DNA of 64,000 nt. Source: Juglans regia (taxonomy: Eukaryota > Streptophyta > Magnoliopsida > Fagales > Juglandaceae). Location: positions 2,728,001 to 2,792,000 of the forward strand of contig NC_049911.1 of NCBI RefSeq assembly GCF_001411555.2, given 5' to 3'. The notes under the pieces are model-generated. The model saw nothing but the letters and a program-made list of their open reading frames with translations. It ran no database searches and was not told the DNA's origin. The first letter of the stretch is position 1; each line of letters starts with the position of its first letter. This document shows positions 23,812 through 34,841 of the stretch, one piece after another. The position numbers were made by a program, and so were the translations under genes.

Positions 23812-26473
23812 TAGGGTTGTCAAATCGTGTTAATAGGTCGTATTCGTGTCGTGTCAATGCATGTATATTACACTATATGGGTCAACCTAAACACGACCCG
23901 TTAAGCTTATCGTGTTAAAATCTCAAACCCTAACACGACTAATTAATATAACGGGTCCGTTTTGACCCATTAGTGAATACTACCAAATAGATTAACACAA
24001 CTCGACTCGACCTGTTTCAACTCGTTTATGTAAATGGATTGAATAGACCCAAAATTAACCCGTTTGACCTGATTAAGTTTAGGATAATTTTATATAAATG
24101 TTAAAATCACAATATCTATAAAAAATATAAAACTAACTACAAGTTCAAAATTAAAATCCAAACAATAAAAATATTGAAATTAAAATTTCAATAATTTTAC
24201 TTTTAGGTATAAGAGTATATTTGTAACCTTAGCTTTCTTAACAGATCATAACGGACCAAAATGGGTTGACCCATTCTCAACCCGTTAAGCAATCGTGTCT
24301 TAACGAGTCAATCCGTTTTGACCCGAACCCATTAAGACTAAACCGAAATCCGTTATTATCGTGTTGTGTTCATGTTAGGTTAATAGGTCATATCACACAC
24401 TACAAGAAATATGTCCTTTACCGACGATTCATAAATTGCTGCAAAAAAATTCGCTGCCAATGGACATTATTAACAGCGATTTTAAACTCGCCTCATGTTT
24501 TAATACGAAACAGTACAGGACTTCAATTAATTTGTTAATTACGGCGATTGTGAATGTTTTAGCAACGACTTTGTGCGCTGCAAAATGTTTTAACTTGTTG
24601 CGACAAAAAAATTTACGCCGGGATTGATTCTGGGGCGGCAAAAGATGAAAATACGTAAATTTCTCCCCAAACATTTCCGCCCCACGGCCTGTTCTTCTCC
24701 ACTTCGACAAAACCCAAGAAATACGAAAAACCCACTCGCCAAACACCAAACCTACCTTCCATCTCTTGCTTATGCCGATGGTCACTCCTGTTTGCGACGG
24801 ACGGAACGCCACTTGAATGCCTCACTGCCGAAACTCCTCCATTCCCTTGAATTAGATCGAATTGGGGTGGAAGATCTAGAAGCCATAGTACAATAAAGAT
24901 TCATAGTAGGAAAACTGTAACTATAAAATGACATATACTAACGGAGCAGTCAAACTATATTATAGAAGCAATGGGCGCACCTCATTTAATTACAGTCAAT
25001 ACACAAATTTCAAATGGAACTCAATCCCGAATACCAAGTTCAACACTAACGTCCTTGATACTGTTCAAATAGTTTTCAATCTCAAATTTCATTGGTTGTT
25101 CTTCTAGTCATAATGTAATCAAAACTATCTCGATTAAACTCATAACTAATTTTTTTTGTTTTCCTTAATGTTGTGCAGTTTGTTGATATTGACAAATACA
25201 CGGATGAAGAGTATGAGAAGTGTTGCGCAATATATATTTTTGACGCAGCGTACCCCCAAGTCGAAGACGATATGCTTGGTTGTTGGGTGCTAATGCTGAT
25301 GAACGATCCCACTTAAATAGAGTTGTGGAACTTGGTAGTGGAAATTGGGGTGGATAGTCTAGTGGCAACTTGATTTGTTATGACCGTCGTGGTTATTTAT
25401 TATACTAGATGTAGCCCAATTTGTACTTGATATGAGAATATAATACACCACCCTAGTGTATAAATACATATGAGTTTGGATGAGTATTTATTACTTGCAT
25501 GCATTGTTGGTTGAATACTTGAATGAATGTAGTAGAAGTCGGATACCATATTGCATTTAGGAACAACCAAAAACCAGGCCTAGTAAGAAAATGAGGTCAA
25601 ATGGTTCCCACTGAATTCAATTTTCCCGGCGATTTTAAGGTCAGTAGCGGCGAATTTTTTTGCCGGTAAATTCATTAAGCAGACGCAAGGGGCCACTACC
25701 AACGATCTTCAAATCGCTGCAAACATTGCAATACCGGCGATTTATTTCTCGCCGCTAGTAAATTTACAAACGGTCTGGATCTCTTACGGCGTCTTTATGA
25801 TTGCTGGAACTGAGTGCACTTAAGGAACAAATCAATTTCCGGCGAACAAAAAATCGCTGTTAGTATTAAATGGCGGCAATTATTGTATCGCCGCAAAATA
25901 AGTTTCTAACGAAATTCTAATTTTCCCGCGATTTTAGAATCGCTATAATTTTATATTTAGCAGCGATTTTAGTAGCGCGGCGAAAGGGTTTCCAAACGAA
26001 CAACTCAATCCCAGCGATGTTAATATCGCTGTAGAAATGATCTGGAAGGGAAAGGGGAATTACCAGCGAAATTTTATCGCTAGAACTGGCATTTTAAAAT
26101 AGTTAATTATTTAACGGCGATTTATTAATATCGCGGCTAAAGGAAATTACCGGCGATATTTCACTTTTTGGCGACGAAGAGATATCGCTTGAAGGATTTT
26201 TTCCCAACGATTAATGGCAGTGTCGTCTCTTCAAATTGTGGCGATTATATGATCTAGAGGCAGCGAAAAAATTTTGCTGGGAAACAAAATGCAATGACGG
26301 CGAATTTTGGCTTCCGTTGGAGTAGATCTAATATGGGGCTTTAATATCGGCGAAATTCCAGCGAGATTGAAATCGCTGGTGTAGGTGTAAGGCGGCATAA
26401 ACATGGGTTGTACCAGCGAAAATGTATCGCTGGTAAAAGTATTGTCCCTTGTAGTGACATAATGCCACCCCTA
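23812..26473. mobile_element. hAT-type MITE interrupted by CACTA element 3
   Basis: Ends are TAGGGTTGTCAAATCGTG on the left and, in reverse complement, TAGGGGTGGCATTATG. About 600 bp without the nested CACTA. Flanked by T-runs, so its own target duplication is unclear. The same family recurs at 44622-45659. Confidence 0.65.
24398..26456. mobile_element. CACTA element 3, non-autonomous, 2.06 kb
   Basis: Starts CACTACAAGAAATATGTCC and ends, in reverse complement, CACTACAAGGGACAATAC, with the 3-bp target duplication ACA on both sides (24395-24397 and 26457-26459). Subterminal repeats of GGCGATTT/AATCGCTG type fill 24420-24600 and 25620-26440. The interior (about 25150-25420) has a short open frame with DIDKYTDEEYEKCCAIYIFD. 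It looks like the tail of a lost internal gene, which I cannot name. No transposase domain was seen. Confidence 0.88.
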
Positions 26474-26872
26474 TCTTTTTTTGTATCAAAATAGTATAAG
26501 TAATAGGCATGCGCTCAAAATACTTTGCATCTTATGAGAGTCAACTATTTAATTCATTCCATAAAAGTTCCAACAAATTTGCGATAAATGTTTATCTAAA
26601 GTCAGCTTAATTAGTGGAAAGAGATGGATTTATACTTCTATCCACTTCAATTTTCTTTTGTTGATAAGATCAACAACCATATGTTGGATCATATAAGTGA
26701 AATGAATCTAGAATTCTATCTTGGGACTCCTACTATGTGAGTTCAATACGTTTATTAGCAGAACACATATTACAAATATTCCATTCTAGTATCTAAATGA
26801 CAAGAAAATATTGTTATATTACTGCAATGCTAATTATGAGAATCTTATATTTTAGTAAATTTTTTAGAACCA

Positions 26873-28445
26873 CCATAACTAGTGGTATATCATCATGCAA
26901 AGGTATCGTCCCACTAATTGGTGAATTACTTCGACTGTTTTCGATGAACTTTTATGAAGATTTCAAAAATATTAATATTAAGGTAATGCAAGATAAAACA
27001 TTATATCAACAAATCAAGCATTAATAAAATCCACAATACCCCAGCCAAGCCAAAAATATGAGTAATTTTCTTGATTTAACAAGAAATACTCAACCTTAGA
27101 TATTTCATATTTTCATCTTAATTGAAATCACTTTGTACAAAACAATCACACAGTCACTTGGCCTTAATAAAAGGTGAATGAACTTGATCTATAGATGACA
27201 TTTAAGCATTAAGGCTGCAACCCCATAATATATCAGCCCAAGTGTGATATTGTAACAATTGTCTTGTGCTATAATTTACTTATAACTCCACTCTCAGCAA
27301 CTTATAACATTGAAAGATATTTGCTCTCATCATATAACTCATATGATTGCAATCGGGAAAAAATATTTTACTAAAAAATTTTAAGAAAAAGAATTTTCTC
27401 TTTCGAATCTCATTTATATGATGAGGCGATTTTTTATTTATGTCCTTAGAAATATTAGTGTGCATATATAGGGATTTAATGTAGAAAATGCTCATATTAC
27501 CTTTTCTTATTAATTCTTCTAAGTAAAGGAGAGAGATCTCATTAGCGAAAAAATGATCAATTTCTCAAGTCACGCACCCATCATCTTATGCCCCAAGAAC
27601 ATATGTTAGTGTATCATTTCTCCATTTCAGAAATAAGATTACAAAGTCAATCAGTTTATGTATAAACTTCACCAATATCGCATTAAAAGCTCTAAAAGAA
27701 AAAAACACTTTGTGCAATAAATATAGTTTGTGACGTTTTAGTAGCTAAGTAATGATATATCTTTATTTCTTACTTACTCAATCTTTTCTTATTCTTCAAT
27801 CTACTATAGTAAATTATTCTTATAAGTTAGAATAAAAATAATTAACGTACATTGCAAGATCGAGCATTCTTTAAGCTTCTTAATAATCTCTTGAGCTAAA
27901 ATGTCAAATTATTAATTTTAACTTAATTTTTGCACAAATTTAGATCATATAGGAAATTAATTTCAAATCAATGTCAACCATAGTTCTACTAGGATAAGCA
28001 ATCTATCGAGTTAGTCACATACAAAAAACTATTTCTTCGTAGATTGAAGAAATCCATTTGGACCCATCATAAGTATGGACTATACATACTTAAGCTACTT
28101 GATCGATCATGTACTTTATCACATTCCAAAAAATTTGAAGATCAATTTCTAAAATTAACCTAACAAATATTATTGATAAAATGATCTCATACAATTACGT
28201 GCAATGGCATTTAGCCCAATAATATTCCATTATTCACAAAAAATAACAATATAGGCAACTTAGAGCATAAATAAAATGCCTAAATTAATAGTAAGTACAT
28301 GTTCAAAATGATGGAATATTAGACAAACATGCCAAAAATATTTTCAGGAAAAGAATATTCATGTGGCATAACTATTTGCTGAACATGTTAATAATAGAAA
28401 TTTAGGGCTCGTTTGGATACTAAAAATATATCAAATATCTATGAA
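26873..28445. other. A/T-rich intergenic region, no gene seen
   Basis: No open frame with recognisable motifs. At its end, about 28405-28445, is a GGGCTCGTTTGGATAC end of a Fagales-type MITE cut by the solo LTR that follows. Confidence 0.5.
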
Positions 28446-29354
28446 TGTAACACCCGGACCCAACCAAACTCTATTTTTTATTTATTTATTTATTTTTAGT
28501 TCATTTATTTTATTATATTTTTCTTCACATGTTTATTTTTGTTTTTAAACACCAGATTTAATTTTGTTTTCTTTTCTTTCTGTTTTTATTTTTTTCTTTT
28601 TCCCCTTGGTCTGCCTCTCATCCACGGCATGCATACACACGCTTTCGTTCACGGCATGCTTGCACACACACGTCTCTCTTGTCTCCCTAGGGTTTCACCT
28701 CATTTATATATAGATGCATATGTTTTTCCCAAGCAATGAGAATTTACCCAAACTGCCGCCGCTAGAAACTCCTCCCCACGCAGACAGCAACCGCAGCGTT
28801 GCATGCCCTCCCACCGTCCAACTTCAGTGCACGTCCTCACAACCGCTTGAAGACCAGCCGCTGCGCAGCATCCCAGCCATTGCCTCGATCAAACCCAGCC
28901 CAAAACACACGAACCACCGTGCGATAGCACTGTCCAAGCCCCACGAGAAACCGAACAACCACCACCGAAGGGCAGTCCCACTGCCAAGCCTTCCACGCCG
29001 CAACCCACACGGCTGGCCCCTTGCACGTCGGAAAACACTAACTCGAAGCAGAACCGACCCCTTCAAGCCTCCATCGGCAGCCACACGAAGCTGCCGCCTA
29101 TCGTCCCGTAGCCTCTTCTGCAAGTTTCGATTTTCTCTGTTTTTGTATCCAAAAGCAGAGCAGCTTTCAGCCACCTTAAACCGCTGCCATACCCACCACT
29201 GAGAGCTCCTTCATGTTGCAGCTCCAGAAACCACCGGTGAAGTTTTCAGTCACCCCAGGTCCACCTCTTGCCACCCCACCGCACGGTAATCTCCCTCTCT
29301 GTTTTCTGTCTCTCACGTCTAGTTTACTCTCCTGTTAGCTCTCTCTCTCCTGTT

Positions 29355-29402
<48 letters not shown>

Positions 29403-29545
29403 TTCAGTTCATAGCCATCGAGTGTACCACCTCCCGTCATACACCGCGCCGTCGCACTTCACCATCTCGGTGAGTCCCTGCTGCCGCTACATGTTTTTCT
29501 TTTATTATGTTGTATGTTTATTGTTTGTTTTACGTTTAGGGTGTT

Positions 29546-29582
<37 letters not shown>

Positions 29583-31307
29583 TTATAAGTAAAGTTTTAA
29601 CTTGGGCACTTACTAGTTTTAACCTAATATATATATGGAAAGTTCATGGTTTGAGTTTTCGGCTGAGAAGTATTTTTTTTTTGTGTTGAGTTTATATTTA
29701 AATAGGATTTTGTTTTAAGTTTTAATAAATATTATATTGTATTTTGATAATATTGTTAGTTAAAGTAAGTAAATCTATTTTTCATAAGAGGTGAGTTTTT
29801 CATGAATTATTTTAGGAAAAGTTTAGTAACCAGTGTATTCTTTTTATTTATAAAATATTGTTGGCAATTTAGATATTTTGAATATTAATTTTTATTGAGT
29901 TCTATATTTATCATAATACTTATTCGATAAATTTTCTTCTTTAGTATGAATTCGATTAAGTGGATATTGATGGTCTTAGAAAATGATGATATTTTAAGGT
30001 TATGAGGATTTTAAGTTTTGAGGAATTTGATAGTCTATTTTAGAAGCGTAGGATTGAATATCGAAATGTGTGATTAATTGAAAATTTATGGAAGTTACGT
30101 GATTATTTTATCGGTGACGATTAATATTTGTTCGGCATTTTTGAGAAAAATTCTAAAAAGTTAAGAAGTCCAGGTAAGCAGGGTTCCTATGCTAGACTTT
30201 GCATTAAAATAAAATGAACTGAGGTCTTTCTTGGAAAATGTGCATGTTTTGTTATGAAAAGAAATCTGAAAACAACCTCAGATATTTGTTCTGCATTACT
30301 CATGAGATTCTGTTTAAGAATAAAGTATTTTCTGTCATGACTAGTGTAGACATGAGCTTATTTTTGACATTCTGTTTCTGAATTTTGAAAAGAGAGCGAA
30401 TATGAAATTTTGTGCATAAAGTATGTTTTGTGATCTGATTCTGTTCTGTTCTGTACTCTATTATGATGTGGCATCTGAAAAACCTTTGGCATGACTTTCT
30501 GACTCTGATTCTGACTCTGATATGGTGATTCTGATTCTGTTTTGCTCTTATATGTGGCACTGTCACGGGATATAATAATGACCTCTGGCCCTATCATGGG
30601 AGATAATAGTGACCTCTGGCCCTATCACGGGATACAATAGTGACCTCTGGCCCTGTCACGGGAGATAATAGTGACCTCTGGCCCGCCACAGGATATAATA
30701 GTGGTTTTCTGTTTTGAATCAATCGCTTTGGTAACACGGTGATTTATGTTCTGTTTGGCTTTCCGCAGGATGCACAACCCTACCGTGGGAGTTAAACATG
30801 GTCTTTGTTCTGATATGATATGATAAGACGAAATTGTTCAGGCATGTTGTGCCAAAGGAGTCTTTGAATATGAAAAGTTGGTTTCTGAATATGAAATATT
30901 TGAAAAGTCGCTCTGATTTTCTAATAATATGTATTTTTTTAGATTTGCATATTGATACTGAAATGTTTTGTTTATGCATTCTGAACTCTGTGAAAATACT
31001 CATGTTTACACACTAGTATATATCATCTGCTTACTGAGTTGTTGATAACTCACCCCTTATCTCAAATTATTTTTCAAATGATTTTTGAATAGACCAGCTA
31101 AGAATCAGGATTATGGAGCATCGGTAAGATGATTATTTAAGCATAGTGGATTACTCATAAAAGATTTCCGAGAAGTGGCAGATTTTATTAAGAGACTTTG
31201 TAGTATTCTGATGATGTTATATTTTGGAGTCTATAAATATACTGATGAATTGTGAGTTTTAAGTTATAGGGAGTAACTTTTCGATCCCTGCAGGACTGGG
31301 CGTTACA
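28446..31307 (+). mobile_element. Solo LTR, 2.86 kb, Tekay-like gypsy family
   Basis: Begins TGTAACACCCGGACC and ends GGACTGGGCGTTACA, an imperfect 15-bp inverted end pair. Same family as the LTR at 54662 (shared coding-like GC-rich block, CT-rich stretch, AGGTAAGCAGGGTTCCTATG core and TCTGCTTACTGA near the end). No primer-binding site follows and no polypurine tract precedes it, so it stands alone. No clear target duplication was found. Internal repeats: (CT)n at 29363-29398, (GT)n at 29554-29580 and a 33-bp tandem repeat at 30556-30720. Open frames at 28714-29202 are LTR sequence, not genes. Confidence 0.75.
30556..30720 (+). repeat. Five-copy tandem repeat of about 33 bp
   Basis: Units built on GGGATATAATAGTGACCTCT followed by GGCCCTATCAC, with small changes. 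Lies inside the solo LTR. Confidence 0.85.
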
Positions 31308-32685
31308 CTTTCTACTTCTTTCTTCCCTGCAGGGAGATTATTTCATTTCAGCCCCAATATATTTCGCGTGCCATCTTCACTTCCTCTCAAGACTAGTTCT
31401 ACTCTTCAATCCAAAAGGAGGCAACGATTGCAAAGTGCCAAAAAACAACACATCTCAAGCATCTAGTTCCTGAGGTAAATTCCTAAGCTCAAGCTTTCTC
31501 CCTTTTCGAGTGGTTTTTTCTTGGACAGATTTGTGGATGGTCTAATATTTAGGGTAGATTTTGGATTTTGGAGCATCTTTTTTCTTGGGTAGATGAAATC
31601 TCTCATCTTTCAAATTTTATAAATTTAAATTTTGGTTTAGTTTATAAATTTGAGTTAAATTAAAATAAAACATAATTATCACATTGTATATAAGAAGATA
31701 TTGTAAATATCAAAAGATATGAGTATATTATTAGTAGTTAGAGAAAATATTTGAAATGAAAAAAAATATTAAAAAGTATAATATTTAAATTATATAAAGA
31801 AAAATAAATAAACTGATTTATGATGTAATTTAAAAGTTAATTTGTAAAATAGAAAAAATAAATTTTAGTAATGTATTTTAAAAGATGCGCCACTCCGTGG
31901 GGCTCCGCCCTTCATGGCAGGCAACAATTTGTGGCGCTGGTTCTTGTTAGCACCACCACGTTCTGGCAGTTGGCAGTGCGGCACCTGCATACCAGTGTGC
32001 GCTGTCGTCACGCTTTGGTGCCCAAGATATTGGTTGCCTGCCACCTGTAGCATAGTACACGTACAAGTATGTGTAAGGCAGAGACTGTCGCATCGGCCTT
32101 GTGTCCGACTTTGCTGCCTGTAGGGGTGGTTGAATCGTAGTGAGGGGCTTGTTGCACCTTTGTTTGCTGCATCGCCACTGTGCCACAACTCAGCAAGCAA
32201 CAGATCGAGCTCGTTGCGAGGCACCCTAGGTGCTCTACACCAGTGCATTATTCATCGTCTCGCGCTCATGGGTCTGATGCGCACCGTGGCAACACGGTGT
32301 ACTACCCCCGCTTGGTCTGCGGCATCAGCACCTGGTGCCGCAACCCCTCAGGTTGATGGTGCATTATGGAGCAACCACTTTCAAGTGCATGTCACACTGA
32401 GGTGTACGTAGCACCTTTACATGCTCTCTTAGATTAACGCGGCACTTCGTTGTGTTCAATAGCATCTAGTGTGAGCTACACCTCAATTGCACCACCTCAG
32501 GTTTGATGGTCCACATTACTTCTCCGCATGAAGTTTCCGCCTTGTGTGGCCCAACACCGACATCCATGGTTATCAAGGGAGAAAAAAAATTCTCTCATCA
32601 CATGCGAAAAATATTTCAATAAAAACAAATCACAGAGTAGATCATAATCTAACTCAGGAACTACCGAAGTAGGCTTGGATACGAA
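31308..32685. other. Unassigned region with GC-rich block
   Basis: 31310-31860 is A/T-rich. 31880-32420 is GC-rich with several overlapping open frames on both strands but no motif I recognise. It may be the internal part of the minus-strand retroelement whose LTR-like end follows. Confidence 0.35.
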
Positions 32686-33069
32686 TGTTAGAAATTCTTA
32701 AACAGGGATACATAGCATAAGTGTTTACCTCAAGCGACAAATCTTAGATCGGGTGTGGTTGTTCTACAGATTTCTTCCATGATTGTTGTTGGTCCGACAT
32801 CTTCGTCGATGGTCTATGGTAAAGTGTACTACGTGGTAAGACTAGAGAAACAATCTCAAACTCCACAGCCAAAGTGCTCCATCAATAGAGACACATCCAT
32901 TGAGAGAGAGATTTCTTGTGCTACAAACCTCGTGTGTTACACTAAGGGAGAGGGGCTATATATACAAACTCCAATTTATAAATCTCAATTGGGTTTAAAT
33001 GCCCAGCCATTAAGGAATAAAGCCACTTTATAATCCCTGGCTAAGGGAAAGGCGGGGAAGGGGTATCCA
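32686..33069 (-). mobile_element. Probable LTR of a minus-strand retroelement
   Basis: On the minus strand it has a TATATATA box (about 32958), ends in AAGAATTTCTAACA, and is followed by TTCGTATCCAAGCC, which resembles a tRNA-Met primer-binding site. The outer end is uncertain because copy D shows only that foreign sequence stops before about 33080. No second LTR was found. Confidence 0.4.
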
Positions 33070-33423
33070 CTATGGGTGCCCCTTCCCCATGTTGACTATA
33101 TATGAAATCTCTGCCCAATTTGAAGGAGCTTGCACATTAAGTGTTATTAATTGTCTTTATAAATCGAGGGTTCCCGAGGCATATATACCTATGTGTAAAT
33201 ATGGCTAGCTAAAACTTGCAGCTTGTTCGATGCAGTTTGCATTTTGTTATGTGCGGTCGGTGATAGCTAGCTAGATGGAGGCTCAACTTAGTTTTTTTTT
33301 TTTTTTCATTTTCACGCACTCAGTATCATCAATTTTCAGAGCAATAGGTTTGCAAGAGTTTGATTGATTTTGCACACCCATAAATGATTTATTCAATTAT
33401 AAACTACTACATAATACTTGATT

Positions 33424-33551
33424 CACTACAAGAAAACTGCTTATTTACGACCAGTTAATTCTAGCGAAATGACTATTTACAATTAAAATTGGTTGTGAAA
33501 AGTCTTTTGGTTGTAATAAATTGATCACAAAAACCTATTTTTCTTGTAGTG
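33424..33551. mobile_element. 128-bp CACTA-derived MITE
   Basis: Starts CACTACAAGAAAACTGC and ends with TTTTTCTTGTAGTG, with the 3-bp duplication ATT on both sides (33421-33423 and 33552-33554). Absent from copy D. Confidence 0.85.
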
Positions 33552-33740
33552 ATTAGGCAAAATGTATACAATTATTTAGGTACATGATTCGGGAAAAAGA
33601 GAGAACAAACGATGACTTTGAGGTAAAAAGGGTCTATTATCCCAACTAATTCAATTGGAACACCAATATTGTTTGCCAATTAATATCATAAAGAGCATGC
33701 TTGTAAACCAAACGGATTCTAGCATATATGTTATTATAGC

Positions 33741-34441
33741 TCATGGTATTTAAAACGCGAGATTGCCTAAACATTTCGACTTTCAATCCAGCCTTGTCTA
33801 GGCAAAATCGAATTTGAAGGAGTTGTGGAGTCCCATTGCCATCCTTGTGGCAGGCAAAGTTGAGGATTAGATGTAACTGAGCCTCAATCACCCTCCTATA
33901 ATAAATTATAAGGGATGAAGTCCCGCCAAGATCAATCCCTGAATTAGAAATAGAAAAATAAATAAATTGAATAAGTGCTAGTACTGCATGATCAGTAGTT
34001 GTTGTAGTAGTAATAATAATAATAACAATAAACCAATAATAATGAAAGCAATGTGATTAATAAAATATATGTAAACTGGCCTTCTGCTTCTAGGGATGCA
34101 GTTATGTTTCCAAGAAAGGTGGCCTTAATACAAGCCACTCGAAAATAATTGTCTTGAGTGTAGGTGGTGCAGGTGCCTGCATGTTTAGTCCATTGAGCCC
34201 TCCAAAGCTTTTCGTTTGGTATTTTGTTGATCAGGCTAGGCCAAGTTCGATTCATGGTTTGTACGAGTTTAGAATCAGTTGTCAGCTGCACAAACTGATG
34301 ATAATTAAGATAATTAGCAAACACTCGACCACACATACAAAATATATAATCATAAGCAATCACCTGATGATCATGACCAACCCCAACAAGATCAATTAAC
34401 ACGCAGAGCAAGAGCATTAACAAAGTGCGCACTTCCATCAT
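33741..34441 (-). pseudogene. S-RNase-like T2 ribonuclease pseudogene (copy C)
   Basis: Tandem copy of the intact RNase at 47301-48236. The signal peptide remains (MMEVRTLLMLLLCVLIDLVG), but a deletion joins codon 32, just after the AYDY motif, directly to former intron 1 sequence. This removes the first conserved block and the catalytic HGLWP block. The second catalytic block has an extra codon, giving KHAGTC. The last exon (from 33938) has a deletion of about 26 bases after DKAGL that shifts frame and removes the C-terminal cysteines. Although 149 codons read open at 33992-34441, the product lacks one catalytic His and cannot be an active T2 RNase. Confidence 0.93.
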
Positions 34442-34477
34442 TCCGCGATTTCAAAATTCTTAATATATTTCTATACT

Positions 34478-34562
34478 AGGCAAGCTTGTCGATGGATATG
34501 GTGCACTAGGCAAGATAGTTGATGGATACGGTGTACTAGGCAAATAGCTAGATAGTCGATGG
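34478..34562. repeat. Three-copy minisatellite in the pseudogene 5' region
   Basis: Three units of about 30-36 bp starting ACTAGGCAAG and containing CGATGGATAT. Absent from the intact copy D. Confidence 0.8.
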
Positions 34563-34598
34563 ATATCATGGCCGCCTGAAGGCATGCAGCTAGCTAGC

Positions 34599-34606
34599 TT
34601 TATATA
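34599..34606 (-). promoter_or_regulatory. TATA box of RNase pseudogene C
   Basis: Minus strand TATATAAAGCTAGC, conserved with copy D (48320-48327). About 160 bp upstream of the ATG. Confidence 0.55.
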
Positions 34607-34744
34607 GGCAGAGAAAAAAGGTCCATTCCCCATTTCGCACCGACTTATTTTGAATGATGTTGAAGTTGGACAAAAACAGACATGATATTCAAATTCTAGT
34701 AAGGATCATGATACCTAGACATGATAAACACAAACCAGATGCAT

Positions 34745-34796
34745 ACATATATATATATATATACACATATATATACATACATATATATATATACAC

Positions 34797-34836
<40 letters not shown>
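34745..34836. repeat. TA/ACATAT microsatellite
   Basis: Compound (TA)n with ACAC and ACAT interruptions. Much longer here than at the equivalent place in copy D (about 49125). Confidence 0.9.

Positions 34837-34841
<5 letters not shown>

Larger units (their letters stand above)
21240..26872. repeat. Segmental duplication copy B (F-box B unit), interrupted by insertion
   Basis: Same orientation as copy A and about 97% identical over 21318-23790. Lacks both the hAT/gypsy nest and CACTA element 1 of copy A, but has its own hAT-type element with a nested CACTA at 23812-26473. Resumes matching copy A at about 26478 and ends near 26872. Confidence 0.88.

Noticed and set aside
28714..29202. A 162-codon open frame rich in Pro and His
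   Set aside because: It lies within the long LTR. The related LTR at 54662 has an equivalent GC-rich block with a different open frame, so no protein is conserved.
31865..32411. Overlapping open frames on both strands in a GC-rich block
   Set aside because: No motif, start context or codon signal. GC-rich sequence gives long frames by chance on both strands.
33992..34441. 149-codon open frame as a functional RNase
   Set aside because: It reads through former intron sequence, lacks the HGLWP block and ends in a tyrosine-rich stretch from intron 2.
34654..34836. 60-codon Tyr/Ile repeat frame
   Set aside because: A translation of a TA microsatellite.
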